DNA of 64,000 nt from Apium graveolens (GCF_009905375.1 NC_133653.1:92801671-92865670); one strand, 5' to 3'. Numbered from the stretch's first letter, positions 34,132-46,336 are shown. Numbers and translations: made by a program. The notes: generated by a model not told the origin, from the letters alone.

Positions 34132-34734
34132 CTTGTTAGATATTGAATACAACACAAGGGGGTGAATCTGTTTTGAATATTTTTAAGTCTTTTTACAACT
34201 ATTTGGAATGGTGAACAAAGCTGTCTAATTTGTAGAGATATTGTGTTTAATAAAATAAACAAAGCATACATAATAAACATGGTATTTTCAAACCTCGCTT
34301 AACTTTTTATTAAAATTAAGTATGTCTTGCTACAATCCTGAGTTCTTTGTAGGTAAAGAACTAAACTTCTTTCTTGAGAGAGTTACAAGAAAATCTAAAT
34401 CTCTTTGTTTTTTAACTAAAACTAAGGACCGGTGTTTACTTTATAGATTAATAAATACAGGTTTACACAGCATGTAATAAGATGTATAAAACCATACTTT
34501 AAGTTATCTATAAAGCTTTCCATTTCAGGCTTAGAGGATCTTTACAAATCGTGTAGGTCTGTGACTTTACTTTTTCAGTTAATCTTGACCTTTGATCTTG
34601 CACTCTTCAAGCTGTTTTTGTAGACTTTTAAATCTAAGTGATTAGATCGCTTTTTGATTGATAATCTTGAATATTTAATTTGTCTGCATTCTGTACTTGA
34701 GGTTCATATCTAGATCTCCAGTTTGTTTTATAGA

Positions 34735-36400
34735 GAAGTGATATCTCGATAAGTATAATGGCTTATCGAGATCTCTTAGTTCTCTATAAGTGTCTTTGAC
34801 TTATCGAGGCCTCTGTGTTGTCTATAAGTGAACTTGGCTTGTCGAGGTCTCCAAAACTCTGTATGTAGAAATGACTTGTCGATATCTCTGAGATCTCTAA
34901 TGAGAAAATTGACTTGCCGATATCTCCAATCTTTATATCTTCATTTTGACTCGTCAATATCTCTGTGTTCTCTATATGTAAAAGGGAAAATGGATTTTTT
35001 CGTCATTCAACTTATCGTGTTTTTAGAAACTTGCCATTCAACTATTATTTTATTTCTTTCACCCATTAATTTTAGGTTCGTGTTTGATTTTAGTCACTAA
35101 CGTTAGGTTCGGATTTGATTATTAGCATTATGTCAATTTTTGGTAGCATTATTAAAATATAGTGGTAGTTTATAATATTTTAATGATTTGATATATGTCT
35201 ATATCTTTATATATAGTACTCCATATGTCCCCCAAGACGTTGACCTTGGTGATGAGAGTTTGACAAGCATTTTAAGGCTCCTAAAAGATGTAGTTTCATG
35301 AATTATTTTTAATTTTTTCTTCTAAATATTAATTTAACGTTTAAATTTTTATATACAAACAAAATTTAAAAAATAAGTTATAAAACTATGTTTGTAAGAT
35401 AAATATCTTGTGAGAGTTGTTTGATTTAATACCAAATTCACATTATTACAACATTATTATATTTTTGTGTTTATATATATATTTGTTTCATAATTCTATT
35501 AGAATAGATGGGTTTATAGTTTTGATTTTGGGTCGGTAAGAGTTGCATGAAGGAGTTGTTATTGGTGATTTCATTGGGCTTTTGAAAGTGTAGTTTGGTA
35601 AAATATTGATATATAATTTTTTATTTTTTTATAAGTACTTTATGATCAGTTTGCTAATTTGATTATATTGAATTTTTTATATTTTTATTTCCCAATAATT
35701 TTAGTACAGATTGTTATGCCTTTTCCTAATAATTTTGGTTTTGAGCTTAGTACCCCACCTAAAAAGTAACAGACGTATATGAACTGATTTTATGCGTCTG
35801 TTTATAATGTATTTACATCTGTTCTGACCAGATGTTTAAAATAACAATATGCTTCCGTCCTATAACATACGTATATAATTGAGACAATATACGACTTCTC
35901 CATATGCATCTAGCAAACTCAGATAGATATAAGCTTTCTTATAAAACACACATGACATTTTTTGTACTAGTTATCACTATATTTTAATAATGCTATAGAA
36001 AATTGACAAAATACTAATAATGAAATCCGAACCTAACGTTAGTGACTAAAAAAAATCTGAACCTAAAATTAATGAGTAAAACAAAAAAAATTATAGTTGA
36101 GTGGTAAGTTTCTAAACATACGATAAGTTACGTGACGAAAAAATTTATTTTCCCTATGTAAAATGACTTGTCGATATCTCAGAGATCTTTATATATATTT
36201 TGACTTGTAGATATCTCTGAGATCTCTAATGAGAGATTGACGTGTCGATCTCTTCAATCTTCATATCTCTATTTAACTTGCCGATATCTCTGGAACTTCT
36301 GTATAAGCCAATTTGGACTTCTCGATAAGTCATTCTAGAGTTCTTGAATGACTTCTCTATATGACCTGATCTGTGATCTATAGATATCTTGACTTAGAAT
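34735..36400 (-). repeat. Degenerate tandem repeats in element C LTR
   Basis: Repeated units of about 45-50 bp built on GACTTGTCGATATCTC and TCTCTATA(A)GT. I count around ten units, split by the TIR element at 34984-36154. Variation includes TCGAGATCTC and TCGAGGTCTC forms. Confidence 0.8.
34984..36154. mobile_element. Non-autonomous Mutator-like TIR element (1.17 kb)
   Basis: Terminal inverted repeats of about 180 bp, 34984-35164 and 35975-36154, starting GGGAAAAT, flanked by 9-bp direct repeats TATGTAAAA (34975-34983 and 36155-36163). The 9-bp duplication and long TIRs are the hallmarks of Mutator-like elements. The 810-bp core is AT-rich with no credible ORF, so it needs a transposase from elsewhere. 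It lies inside the element C LTR. Confidence 0.9.
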
Positions 36401-36538
36401 ATTTTTCCTAAAACATATTTATTCAATTCCAAACTTCTTCACCTTTTCTCTGAGGCATGATCTTGTTGATCTCCTTCCAGAGTTCATTCTTAGGTTTGAG
36501 ACTGTTTACAGAAAAATACTCCACTCTAATCTTTAACA

Positions 36539-37537
36539 TTTTTACAGACTCAAATAATACAGTATAACATCCAAATTTAGACTATCATACAACTAAATAT
36601 TAGGATTGTCAATATGACTTAGTCTTATTATACTACAAGTATGTCTTGCGTAACAGTTATGGAGTTAAACTATATAATCAAATATTTTGATATATGGAAA
36701 GTGTTTTGTATAAATACATATACTTATTAGTATCTTATATAAATCAAAGTAGTGCCTTTATATGTTAATCAAGTATATCACTTGTATTTTTAAAAACAAT
36801 CAACACCACAAAATTAAATTAAATCAACGGTAAATTAAAATGGTCTCTAGTTCTCTCACTAATAAGTGTTTTCTTTTCAACCTCCTCCTATATATATGCA
36901 TCTGTGTATTACAATAAAATAGTCATTTCTATTTAGCCACGTAAAAGAAGTTACCGTTACATCCGCTCTGTCAAAGCCATCTATGTCACGTGCATTTCCC
37001 CGTCAAGTCAACGACCCTAATGGAGTTGTCATTAGTCTAAACGAGAGTTATTCATCGAGTCCCCAATAATTTAATGATCTTTTTTATATGACTACTTTAA
37101 AATTTCAGCCGCAAATCATATCACTAAACTTATCATTGATAAAAGAGCTGTCTAAGCCAACCTCAACATCAAAGACGGGCAATTGATCCCAAGAGACATC
37201 CAACTCAAGATATTGTGAATTTTATGAAAACACATTACACATGATATATAGATGTTTTGGAATACTCTAATAACCTCTATTAATAAACAAAACCTCTTAT
37301 TAAGTAGTAATTTGGTTCCGCTATTTTTTTGGTTCCACCACCTTTTGGTTTCACCCTTTTTGATTTATGTTATAACTCTAGGTGTATTATATTTATTCTA
37401 TAGTTTCATCACCTTTTAATTTTACTCTTTTTAATTCATGTTATAACTCTAATTGTATTATTTTTATACTTTTTTATCCTCATATGACTTATAATTTTAT
37501 ATGTATTTTTTTACCCATTTTTTATTTTTATTCGCCA
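36539..37537. other. Unassigned AT-rich DNA, probable host sequence
   Basis: 1 kb between the element C LTR and element D with no LTR, no repeat partner in the window and no credible ORF. A less AT-rich stretch around 36930-37040 (CACGTG-containing, GTCAAGTCAACGACC) looks like promoter-type sequence. 37310-37530 has loose repeats of TTTGGTTCCACC and TATAACTCTA words. Confidence 0.5.
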
Positions 37538-38146
37538 TGTTAGATATATTTGATAATATCATGACTAATGTGATTTATGTTTAGTTTTCAGATCTTACTT
37601 AAACAGGACAAATCAGTACTTAACTGAAATCAGCACTTATACAGAAGTCAGAACTTAAGTCGTCAGTACTTAAGGTTCAGGAGATATTTATCAGAAGATA
37701 ATATCATGACTTAAAGGAAACGTTTAGATAAGGAAGGCAGCTGATTTACAGGAAGAGAAGATCGAGACAAACATAAGAAGAGATATGCATGAAGAAGGAA
37801 TTCTATGAAGAATAGAATACTTGGAAGAAAAGATATCTGATTGATATATTTTAGGAAGCAGAATTATATTCCATATCAATTAGCGATTATCTTGTAACTG
37901 TGTAGTATATAAACACAGACATAGAGTTTACACTATAAGTATTATCATTATCGAGAAGATTATTCATTGTAACCCTAGCATCTCTCGTGATATTTGTTCA
38001 TCACTGAGAGAGGACAGTTCCATACTGTAATAGAGTTTATTGTTTTGAATAAAGTTTGTTTTCTGTTACTTGAGTTATTAAAGTTCGAATTGATTGTGCT
38101 ATACACTTTATTCACCCCCCCCCTCTACAGTATGTGTGACCTAACA
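37538..38146 (+). repeat. Element D 5' LTR
   Basis: 609 bp, TGTTAGATATAT to GACCTAACA; matches the A LTRs in inverse orientation. Contains TATATAAA at 37916-37923 and a C-run of about 9 near 38115 that differs in length from A. Confidence 0.93.
37916..37923 (+). promoter_or_regulatory. TATA box in element D 5' LTR
   Basis: TATATAAA in GTAGTATATAAACACAGAC, identical context to A. Confidence 0.65.
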
Positions 38147-38148
38147 AG

Positions 38149-38160
38149 TGGTATCAGAGT
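38149..38160 (+). other. Element D primer-binding site
   Basis: TGGTATCAGAGT, 2 bp after the LTR; one mismatch at the end relative to the initiator-Met type. Confidence 0.85.
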
Positions 38161-38202
38161 CTATCTGTTAACACACAAATAGTTTAAGATCCAAAATCAA
38201 TC

Positions 38203-40542
38203 ATGTCTGAAGTAGAAACTCCAACTAAGCCCACCAAAACTGAAGAACCTCCAAAGACACAAATCCAAAGCCGATATGAGACTATTAGAGTTCCCATATT
38301 GAGACCATCTGAATATCCCATATGGAAGGTGAGGATGACCATGTTTCTGGAAGCTACAGATCCAGAATATCTTGATAGAATCAAGGAAGGGCCTCACAAA
38401 CCAACCAAGCTCGCTGTTGCAGTTGCAGGTGAAGCAACAAAGTCAGTACCAAAGGAAAAGAGTGACTACACTGCTGAAGATATCACATCAATTGCTAAGG
38501 ATACTAAGGTACGACACTTACTGCATAGTGCCATTATTAATGTTATGTCAAATAGGGTAATAAACTGCAAGACTGCAAAGGAGATATGGGATTCCTTGGA
38601 AACAAGATGTCAGGGAACTGATACGATTAAGAAGAACAGGAAGACAATACTCACTCAAGAGTATGAACACTTTGACTCAAAGGCTAATGAGTCATTGACT
38701 GATTTATATGATAGATTTGTCAAACTCTTGAATGATTTATCACTGGTTGATAAGGAGTATGATCTTGAAGATTCAAACCTTAAATTCCTGTTGGCTATTC
38801 CTGAAATCTGGGATTTGAAGGCAACAACAATAAGAGATAACTATAATCTTGATGAAACAACTCTTGATGAAATTTATGGGATGCTCAAGACTCATGAACT
38901 TGAGATGGAACAAAGAAGCAAGAGGAAAGGAGGAAAGTCAAGGACAGTTGCTCTTAAGGCTGAAGAAGAATCCTCCAAGGCAGCTACCTCAAGGAAAGGC
39001 AAGGGTAAAGCTCTCTTCACAAAGTCTAATACTGAATCATCAAGTTCTGAAAGTGATGATGACTCAGAATCTGAAAGCTTGCCTGAGACGGATGCTGATG
39101 AAGAGATGATGAAGCTGTGTGCTCTTATGGTGAAATGAATCATAAAGATTGCATACAGGAAGTTCAGGAAGGGAAAGAAGTTTTCCAGGAAAGGCGCAAG
39201 TTCTGATAAGAAGAATTTCAGAAAATCTGAGGGCAGAGGAGGAAAGTCTGACAGAGGAGATTATACAAATATCAAATGCTACAACTGTGATGAGAAAGGC
39301 AACATATCTCCTGATTGCAAGAAAGTGAAGAGTGACAAAGGCAAGGCTCTTGTCACAAAGAACAAAAGCTGGACAGACACCTCAGATTCTGAAAGTGAGG
39401 AAAATTATGCCTTGATGGCAAATGCTGATATGGCAAGTGCTGAAAGCAGTTCTGAAGCTGCTGAGTTAAAGGTACCTCAAACTACTTATGCCTTTCATAC
39501 TGATGATATTAATGAGTTGAAAAGATAGCTTAAAACCATGTTCATTAGCTATAGAGATCAAACTTTAACATGTGAAAGATTAACTTCTGAAAATCTTGTT
39601 TGCAAAAAGAGAAATGATTATTTAGAAAAAGAGTTAGTCATGTTCCATCAAACTCAGAAAGATAGAGATGATGCTTTCTATGTTACAGATGAAGTGCTTA
39701 AAATGAATGAATCTCTAAAAGCTGAGTTAGAAAAGGAAAGAGAGATTATTAGGACTTGGACTAACTCTGGCAGAACAACTCAGAATTTGTTAAGTAATGA
39801 AAACTGGAAAGAGGGCTTGGGTTATGGAGAGGATAAGAATGATAAAGGAACTGTAGATATTAAGCCTATAGTTGTTAAACAAAAGCCAAAGTTAAAACCT
39901 GTTAAGTTTGTAGCTGTAAAATCTGATACTGAAAAATCAGAAGTTAAAAAGGAATTAACTTCTAACAAACTAAAACAGGAAAAGACAACTGAAGTAAACG
40001 TAGGCTTAATGACAAAGAAGCAGCTTAAGCATAAGCTGAAAGGTGTTAAGAATGCAAACAAGGTAAAATCACCTAGGAAAAATAGGAATGGAAAGAAAGG
40101 TGTAAATAAAAGCAATGATTATAAGTCTGTTCCTGATGCTCCTAGAAAAACATGTCATAACTGTCGAAGTTCTAATCATCTGGCTTCTTTTTGCAGGAAA
40201 AATAAGAATATAAACTCCTTACCCTCAAAGTCAGGAGTTAAGAGTCAGTCTGTTAGATATAAGCCACAAAATCCTTGTTTTCATTGTGGTAGTTTATGGC
40301 ATTCCATTTATAGTTGTAAGAAATATCATAGTCTGTACTATGATTATTATCAAATAAAACCTTCTTTAAAGAAAGTTAGCATTGTTCCTTCTAATGTAAA
40401 TTCTGATTTAAAGTCTGATAGTGTAAATTCTGATAAGAAAAATGTTAACATAAACTCTGATGCTAAATCCGCTGCAAATGTTAACAAACTTAATAAGGCC
40501 AGAGGATCCAAGCAAGTCTAGATCCTTAAAACTAATCATTAG
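38203..40542 (+). pseudogene. gag: Element D gag, with in-frame stops
   Basis: Starts MSEVETPTKPTKTEEP and keeps the same frame and length as A. The UBN2 core is open to TGA 39136-39138 (GGA in A). The first zinc knuckle is CYNCDEKGNISPDC, with Asn replacing the ligand His. The second, CHNCRSSNHLASFC, and the third, CFHCGSLWHSIYSC, keep their ligands. Further stops are at 39526 (two changes from TGT) and 40519 (TGG to TAG). The family-typical TAG at 40540 ends gag. The C-terminal part has Asn-Ser-Asp repeats. Structural protein of the particle. Confidence 0.9.
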
Positions 40543-40560
40543 TGGTCTTTGTGATTGCAG
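40540..40560 (+). promoter_or_regulatory. Gag/pol boundary of element D
   Basis: TAG (40540-40542) and TGA (40552-40554) in frame, then TTGCAG ending at 40560 before GGC. Identical order and spacing to A. Confidence 0.5.
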
Positions 40561-43500
40561 GGCAACAGGAAAAACATCCTAGTTCTAGACAGTGGATGTT
40601 CAGGACATATGACTGGAAATAAAGCCCTGCTATCAGACTTTGTGGAGAAGGCTGGCCCAAGTGTTTCTTATGGAGATGGCAACATTGGAAAAACATTGGG
40701 ATATGGCAATATCAATCTCGGGAATGTCATCAGCAAAGAAGTAGCTCTAGTCTCAGAACTTAAACACAATCTGCTGAGTATCAGTCAAATCTGTGACAGA
40801 GGTTATCATGTGGATTTCTTTGAAGAACACTGTGAAGTTGTAAGTAAATCTACAGGCAAAGTTGTTATGAAAGGATACAGGCGTGGTAACATTTATGAAG
40901 CCAAGCTTTCAACAAGTACTGATGGTTCTGCAATTTGTCTGATAAGTAGAGCATCAATTGAAGAAAGCTGGAATTGGCACAAGAAACTCTCTCATTTAAA
41001 TTTCAACAATATAAATGAACTAGTCAAGAAAGATCTTGTGAGAGGACTGCCAAAGTCAGTATTTGCTCCTGATGGCCTTTGTGATTCTTGTCAGAAGGCT
41101 AAACAAAGGAAATCCTCATTCAAGAGCAAGACTGAATCATCAATTCTTGAGCCTTATCACCTACTACATGTTGATTTATTTGGTCCAGTAAATGTCATGT
41201 CTATTGCAAAGAAGAAATATGCTATGGTCATAGTGGATGAGTTCACCAGATACACATGGGTGTATTTCTTGCACACAAAAAGTGAAACTGTATCTAACTT
41301 GATTGATCATGTCAGGCAACTGGATAAATTGGTCAAAGATTCTGTGAAAATAATAAGAAGTGATAATGGTACTGAGTTCAAGAATTTGATAATAGAAGAG
41401 TTCTGTAAAAACCATGGAATCAAGCAGGAATTTTCTGCTCCTGGAACTCCACAGCAAAATGGAGTTGTTGAAAGAAAGAATAGAACTCTCATTGAAGCTG
41501 CACGTACAATGCTTGATGAAGCAAAGCTTCCAACCTATTTCTTGGCTGAAGCTGTGCAGACTGCTTGTTTTACTCAAAATGCTACACTAATTAACAAGCA
41601 TGGAAAGACACCATATGAGATGGTGAAGAAAAAGAAGCCAAATCTGAAGTATTTTCACGTATTTGGATGCAAGTGTTTTGTTCTTAAGACTCATCCTGAA
41701 CAGCTATCCAAATTTGATCTAAAAGCTGATGAAGGAATCTTTGTTGGATATCCACTTTCCACAAAAGCCTTCAGAGTCTATAACTTGAGAACAAGAGTGG
41801 TCATGGAATCTATCAATGTCTCTTTTGATGATAAGAAGATTACTGGACTTGAAGATTTCAATGATCATGATCAGCTGAGATTTGAAAATGAAGACTTAAA
41901 TTCTGATACTGAAAATTCTGACAGTCTAAATTCTGATACTGCAAACTCTGATGGATTAAACTCTGATGTTATTGAAACTGTGGTGACTACGCCAAAGGAA
42001 GATGCACCTATGTAGGGAGAGCATACTCAAGATACAACCACATCTCAAGAAGCATCAGAACATAAATCTGGCTCTTCAAGTTCTGATTCGTCAAGCTCTG
42101 ATAAGCCAAGTTCTGATAATTCTGAAAACTTAAATTCTGAAGAATACAACTCAGAGAGCATAGTTTCAGGGGGAGCATCAGAAAATGTTGATGAAGATAA
42201 CATGGATCACGGGGGAGCATCCAGTTCTAGAGAAAACCTTCCATCTGCAAGGAAGTGGACTAAATCACATACACCTGACTTAATAATTGGAAATCCTGAT
42301 GCAGGTGTCAGAACTAGAACAGCTACTTCAAGTGAATGTCTTTACAATTCTTTTCTCTCTCAGACTGAACCAAAGAAAGTGAAAGAAGCTCTTCAAAATG
42401 CTGATTGGGTGCAAGCAATGCAGGAAGAGTTAAATGAATTTGAAAGAAACAAAGTCTGGACCCTAGTGCCAAGACCAAAGAACAGATCTGTTGTTGGTAC
42501 AAAGTGGGTATTCAGAAACAAAACTGATAGTGATGGCATAATTAGAAGGAATAAGGCAAGGTTGGTTGCAAAAGGATATTCTCAACAGGAGGGAATTTAT
42601 TATGATGAAACATTTGCACCAGTTGCTAGATTGGAAGCCATAAGGATATTTTTGGCTTATGTTGCTCACAAAAAGTTTACTGTCTTTCAAATGGATGTGA
42701 AAAGTGCTTTTCTCAATGGAGAATTGAAGGAGGAAGTATATGTTGAACAACCTCCAGGCTTTGTAGATCCCAAATATCCTAATCATGTCTACAGGCTTAA
42801 TAAAGCACTTTATGGCCTTAAGCAAGCTCCAAGAGCATGGTATGAGATTTTAGCTCAGTTTCTTCTGGAAAGTGGATTTAACAGAGGAACTATAGATAAA
42901 ACACTGTTCTACCTCAACCATGGAAAGGACTCACTTCTGGTCCAGATATATGTTGATGATATCATCTTTGGTTCTACAAATGACAGACTTTGCAAGAAGT
43001 TTGCCAAACTGATGCAGTCAAGATATCAAATGAGTATGATGGGGGAACTTAGCTATTTTATGGGCCTTCAAGTCAAGCAGAATGAAGAAGGCACTTTTAT
43101 TTGTCAAACCAAGTACACCAGAAATTTGTTGAAGAAATTTAGAATACAAGATTGTTCAAGTGCATCCACTCCCATGGCCACTGCAACAAAACTAGATAAG
43201 GATACCGGTAAATCAGTAGATATTACTGGTTACAGAGGTATGATTGGCTCTCTACTCTATCTAACTGCTAGTAGACCTGATATCATGTATGCTACCTGTC
43301 TTTGTGCAAGATTTTAAGTAGATCCAAGAGAACCTCACTTAATAGCTGTGAAAAGAATTTTCAAATATCTTAAGGGAACAGCTGATCTGGGATTGTGGTA
43401 TTCCAGAGAATCGGATTTTAAACTAATAGGTTACTCAGATGCAGATTTTGCAGGTTGCAAAATTGACAGGAAAAGCACAAGTGGAAGCTGCCAATTTCTT

Positions 43501-43905
43501 GGAGGCAAATTGGTTTCTTGGTTTAGCAAGAAACAAAAGTCAATTTCCACATCAACTACAGAAGCAGAGTACATTATTGCAGGAAGCTGTTGTGCACAGA
43601 TTCTTTGGATGAAGAATCAGTTACTGGATTATGGGTTAACATATTTTAAAATCCCTATATACTGTGATAATCAAAGTGCTATTGCTATGACAGGTAATCC
43701 AGTTCAACACTCAATGACAAAACACATCAGCATTAGGTACCACTTCATAAGGGAACATGTGGATGAAGGTACAGTGGAATTGTATTTTGTTCCAACAGAT
43801 CAACAACTAGCAGATATCTTCACAAAACCACTGTGTGAAGCTACTTTTACAAGATTGGTAAATGAACTTGGAATGGTTTCAGGTTCTTTCTCTAAATCTG
43901 CTTAG
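40555..43905 (+). pseudogene. pol: Element D pol (protease, integrase, RT, RNase H), with in-frame stops
   Basis: Protease LDSGCSGHMTG at the start; GAG-pre-integrase (HKKLSHLNFNN, CDSC); integrase core with DLFGPV, SDNGTEF and ERKNRT; integrase C-terminal region (FDLKADEGIFVGYPLSTKAF) and a Ser/Asp-rich linker. RT has [45 protein letters not shown] and YVDDIIFGS; RNase H ends at 43905 (ADIFTKPL). Only two stops inside: TAG 42013 (CAG in the family) and TAA 43315 (CAA). The frame is otherwise unbroken over 1,117 codons, so this is the best-preserved pol in the window. Confidence 0.93.
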
Positions 43906-45255
43906 TTTTTATTCTGATGCATCAGACTTTATGATCAGTATGTACAGAAATTACTCTCTTTGTGTATCCTGTGCTTAATTGAAAATTGCTTAAGTACTGA
44001 TTGTTGTCTGATGTGAATTTCTAAACTCTGATAGTGATATGACTGTTTATGTAATTATTCAATCCTATGAGGATAACTGTGCTAGATGCTGACCTAGTAG
44101 TATTTAACATACTAGAGATCCCATGTTAGCAGTAATTATTTATGTGGAAATCTATTGACACAAGCAAATTATGATATTGAGCTTAGTCACGTTTACTTTG
44201 TCTATCTTATTACTAAGTCAAAAACTAGAATAATGCTTCTCATCTGTTAAGTTCTGATGTTAGTAAATCTGATGAATGTACTAAGTGCTGATAAACCTCA
44301 CTCATCAAAAGAAAAAGTAAATGAAAAAGAAATAAAAATCAGGTACTCCTTTGAGGTCTAGAGTAAAAATGTGGAAGGGACGACCCAAGTGCATTGCTAG
44401 TATTAAGTAATATGCATCAGAAAAGCAAACAATTATTTTTCTTGGTGACTTTTCACACTCTATGATTACTGGAGAAATACTCTGTTAATAGCATAAATTC
44501 TGATAAGCAATCGTGACTCACTTACACTGAGAAGCAACTGTAAATTGGAATTTAAAAAGATGCATAAAATAAGCACAAAACAGTTGAGGTGGACTCATGC
44601 ATGAACTCATTCAAAAGTAAACTTCGGAATAATGACAGATTTTTAGTAAAGTTCTTAGTTATGCCTTATTTCTAAGATGTACTGAAGTGAATCAGACTTT
44701 ACTCTTTGTCTGATATTTTGCTTAATGCACACACTTACACTCCATATGAATGATGAAAATTACTGTAGCGTTCAATGTTGTTTTAGATGAACAGTTTATG
44801 TGTCAGATTGCATAAATTCTGAGGACAAGTTCTGATGGAAGTTCTGATTAATAAGTTCTGAAGAATCGAACTCAGAATTTGTGTGAAGAATCACAAAGAT
44901 AGGCATTCATTTTTCGAGTTAAGAAATCATGTTCTGATGACTGTTAAGTTCTTATATAAGTCTAAGTGTTGTTATTAAATTATGATCCTCTACTTGACTT
45001 ATTTGTGGTTAAAATCTGAAACAGTCCTATTTTTAATCAGAATATGAACGGGTAAGATATTAACAGTCAATACAATTAGGGTTAGTAGAACACGTACATG
45101 CACAGTAATGTTTTTTTACTTGTTTGTTGTGCACATTAAACCCTGTTTTACTTTTCCAATGACTGTTTTTCTTCTTCCCGGTCTAGGGAGACGAGGTAGA
45201 ATTATTTCTACCTGTCAGCATTAAATTTCCTTGCATCTCCTGGCATTCTCTTGCC
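43906..45255 (+). other. Element D non-coding spacer
   Basis: 1.35 kb counterpart of A 5966-7312, no ORF. Very rich in AAGTTCTGAT-type words. Ends at the TATA box of the small ORF. Confidence 0.6.
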
Positions 45256-45264
45256 TATATAAAA
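45256..45264 (+). promoter_or_regulatory. TATA box of the element D small ORF
   Basis: TATATAAAA, 84 bp before the ATG at 45340, with a CT/CA-rich leader between. Conserved with A at 5958-5965. Confidence 0.65.
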
Positions 45265-45339
45265 CAACACCTCAAATCAGCCTACACATCATTTCTTTTC
45301 TCACACACTCACTCTCCTTTCCTTCATACCAACACAAAC

Positions 45340-45610
45340 ATGGTCAACTACAATATGTTTTTGAACTTTGAGATCTTCAACATGGAGCTGAGCTGTGAGG
45401 ATTGGCAGCAGGGAATGGCACGTAACTGTCATTCCTGATGAGATTTGGGACTCGGTTCCCCAGGAGGTTCTCACACACCTCCTGTTCTTTTACATGGACT
45501 ACCATCGCCATCTGGAGCGATTGGAAGAAGAAAGGCTGGAAGCTCTCCGCCAACAAGAGCGAATCATTCGACTCGCTATTCTTTTTGTAGAGAGTCGGAA
45601 GAAGAAATAA
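45340..45610 (+). pseudogene. Element D small ORF between pol and ORF3, one-base insertion
   Basis: Homologue of A's 5611-5880. It starts at ATG 45340 and ends at TAA 45608. One extra G near 45415 splits the frame: the N-terminal 26 codons are in one frame and the rest (DEIWDSVPQEVLTHLLFF, LERLEEERLEALRQQERI, VESRKKK) in another. The codon that is TGA in A is CGA here, so the two copies carry different, independent lesions. That pattern suggests an intact coding sequence in the family's active members. No known family recognised. Confidence 0.6.
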
Positions 45611-46178
45611 TTTGTTTTCTTCTTCCTGTTTTTCTTCATCGTCAGCTTTGTCCGGCTTCTTAGCCAAGGATAAAAGCTGTTGATGTTAGGTTTAGAAGCT
45701 TAGGACAATCTTGTAATGCTCTGATGTAATTTCAATTTCATGGATGTATTCTCTTAATATATTAATGAAATTTCTTATTTTTACAAAATTATGTTTCTGA
45801 GAAGTTTGCAATTTTACTGCACTGTTAAATCCTGATATATCCATATTCTGATGAACATTTTTAATTTTTGATTTAAATTAAGTTCTGATTTTAAAATATC
45901 AGTACTTGTTTACTTGATTTATTTTTTGGTCATTCTCCCACTTGATTTTTTTTCAGAATATTGATTTTGCAGTAAAAATAATTAAATAAGTGGGAACAGT
46001 TTAAATTTTGAATTAAAACTGACTTACCTCAATTAATGGGATTACTGGGTAAGTGGAACGGTTTTTCCTTGAAAAACTGCATGTGATAAGTAATGATTAC
46101 TATTTTCCAGTGCCCATTAACTATTCATTATTGCTGCATGTCTGACAGGTGTCCAACGATTATTTTTTTTTAACCAAG

Positions 46179-46186
46179 TATAAGTA
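46179..46186 (+). promoter_or_regulatory. TATA-like box upstream of element D ORF3
   Basis: TATAAGTA followed by an AGAGAGAG tract and a CT-rich leader, 158 bp before ATG 46337. Same arrangement in A. Confidence 0.45.
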
Positions 46187-46336
46187 AGAGAGAGAGAAGA
46201 TTATACAATCTTTTATTTACTCTTACAGTTTATCTCTCTTTCTTTGCTTTTACTCTCTCTCATCTCCTGAAGTTGGTTTTTCATATAGACATTTTATTAA
46301 ACACCTTATAGGCAATCTTAATTTTCAATTTTTCTC

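Larger units (their letters stand above)
34134..36538 (-). repeat. Element C 5' LTR, interrupted by a TIR element
   Basis: Plus-strand ends TGTTAGATATTG and CTTTAACA (TG...CA). About 1.2 kb of LTR proper once the 1,171-bp inserted element and one 9-bp duplication are removed. No second LTR is in the window, so the right boundary rests on the terminal CA and loss of LTR-like sequence beyond it. The middle is an array of degenerate repeats. Confidence 0.7.
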
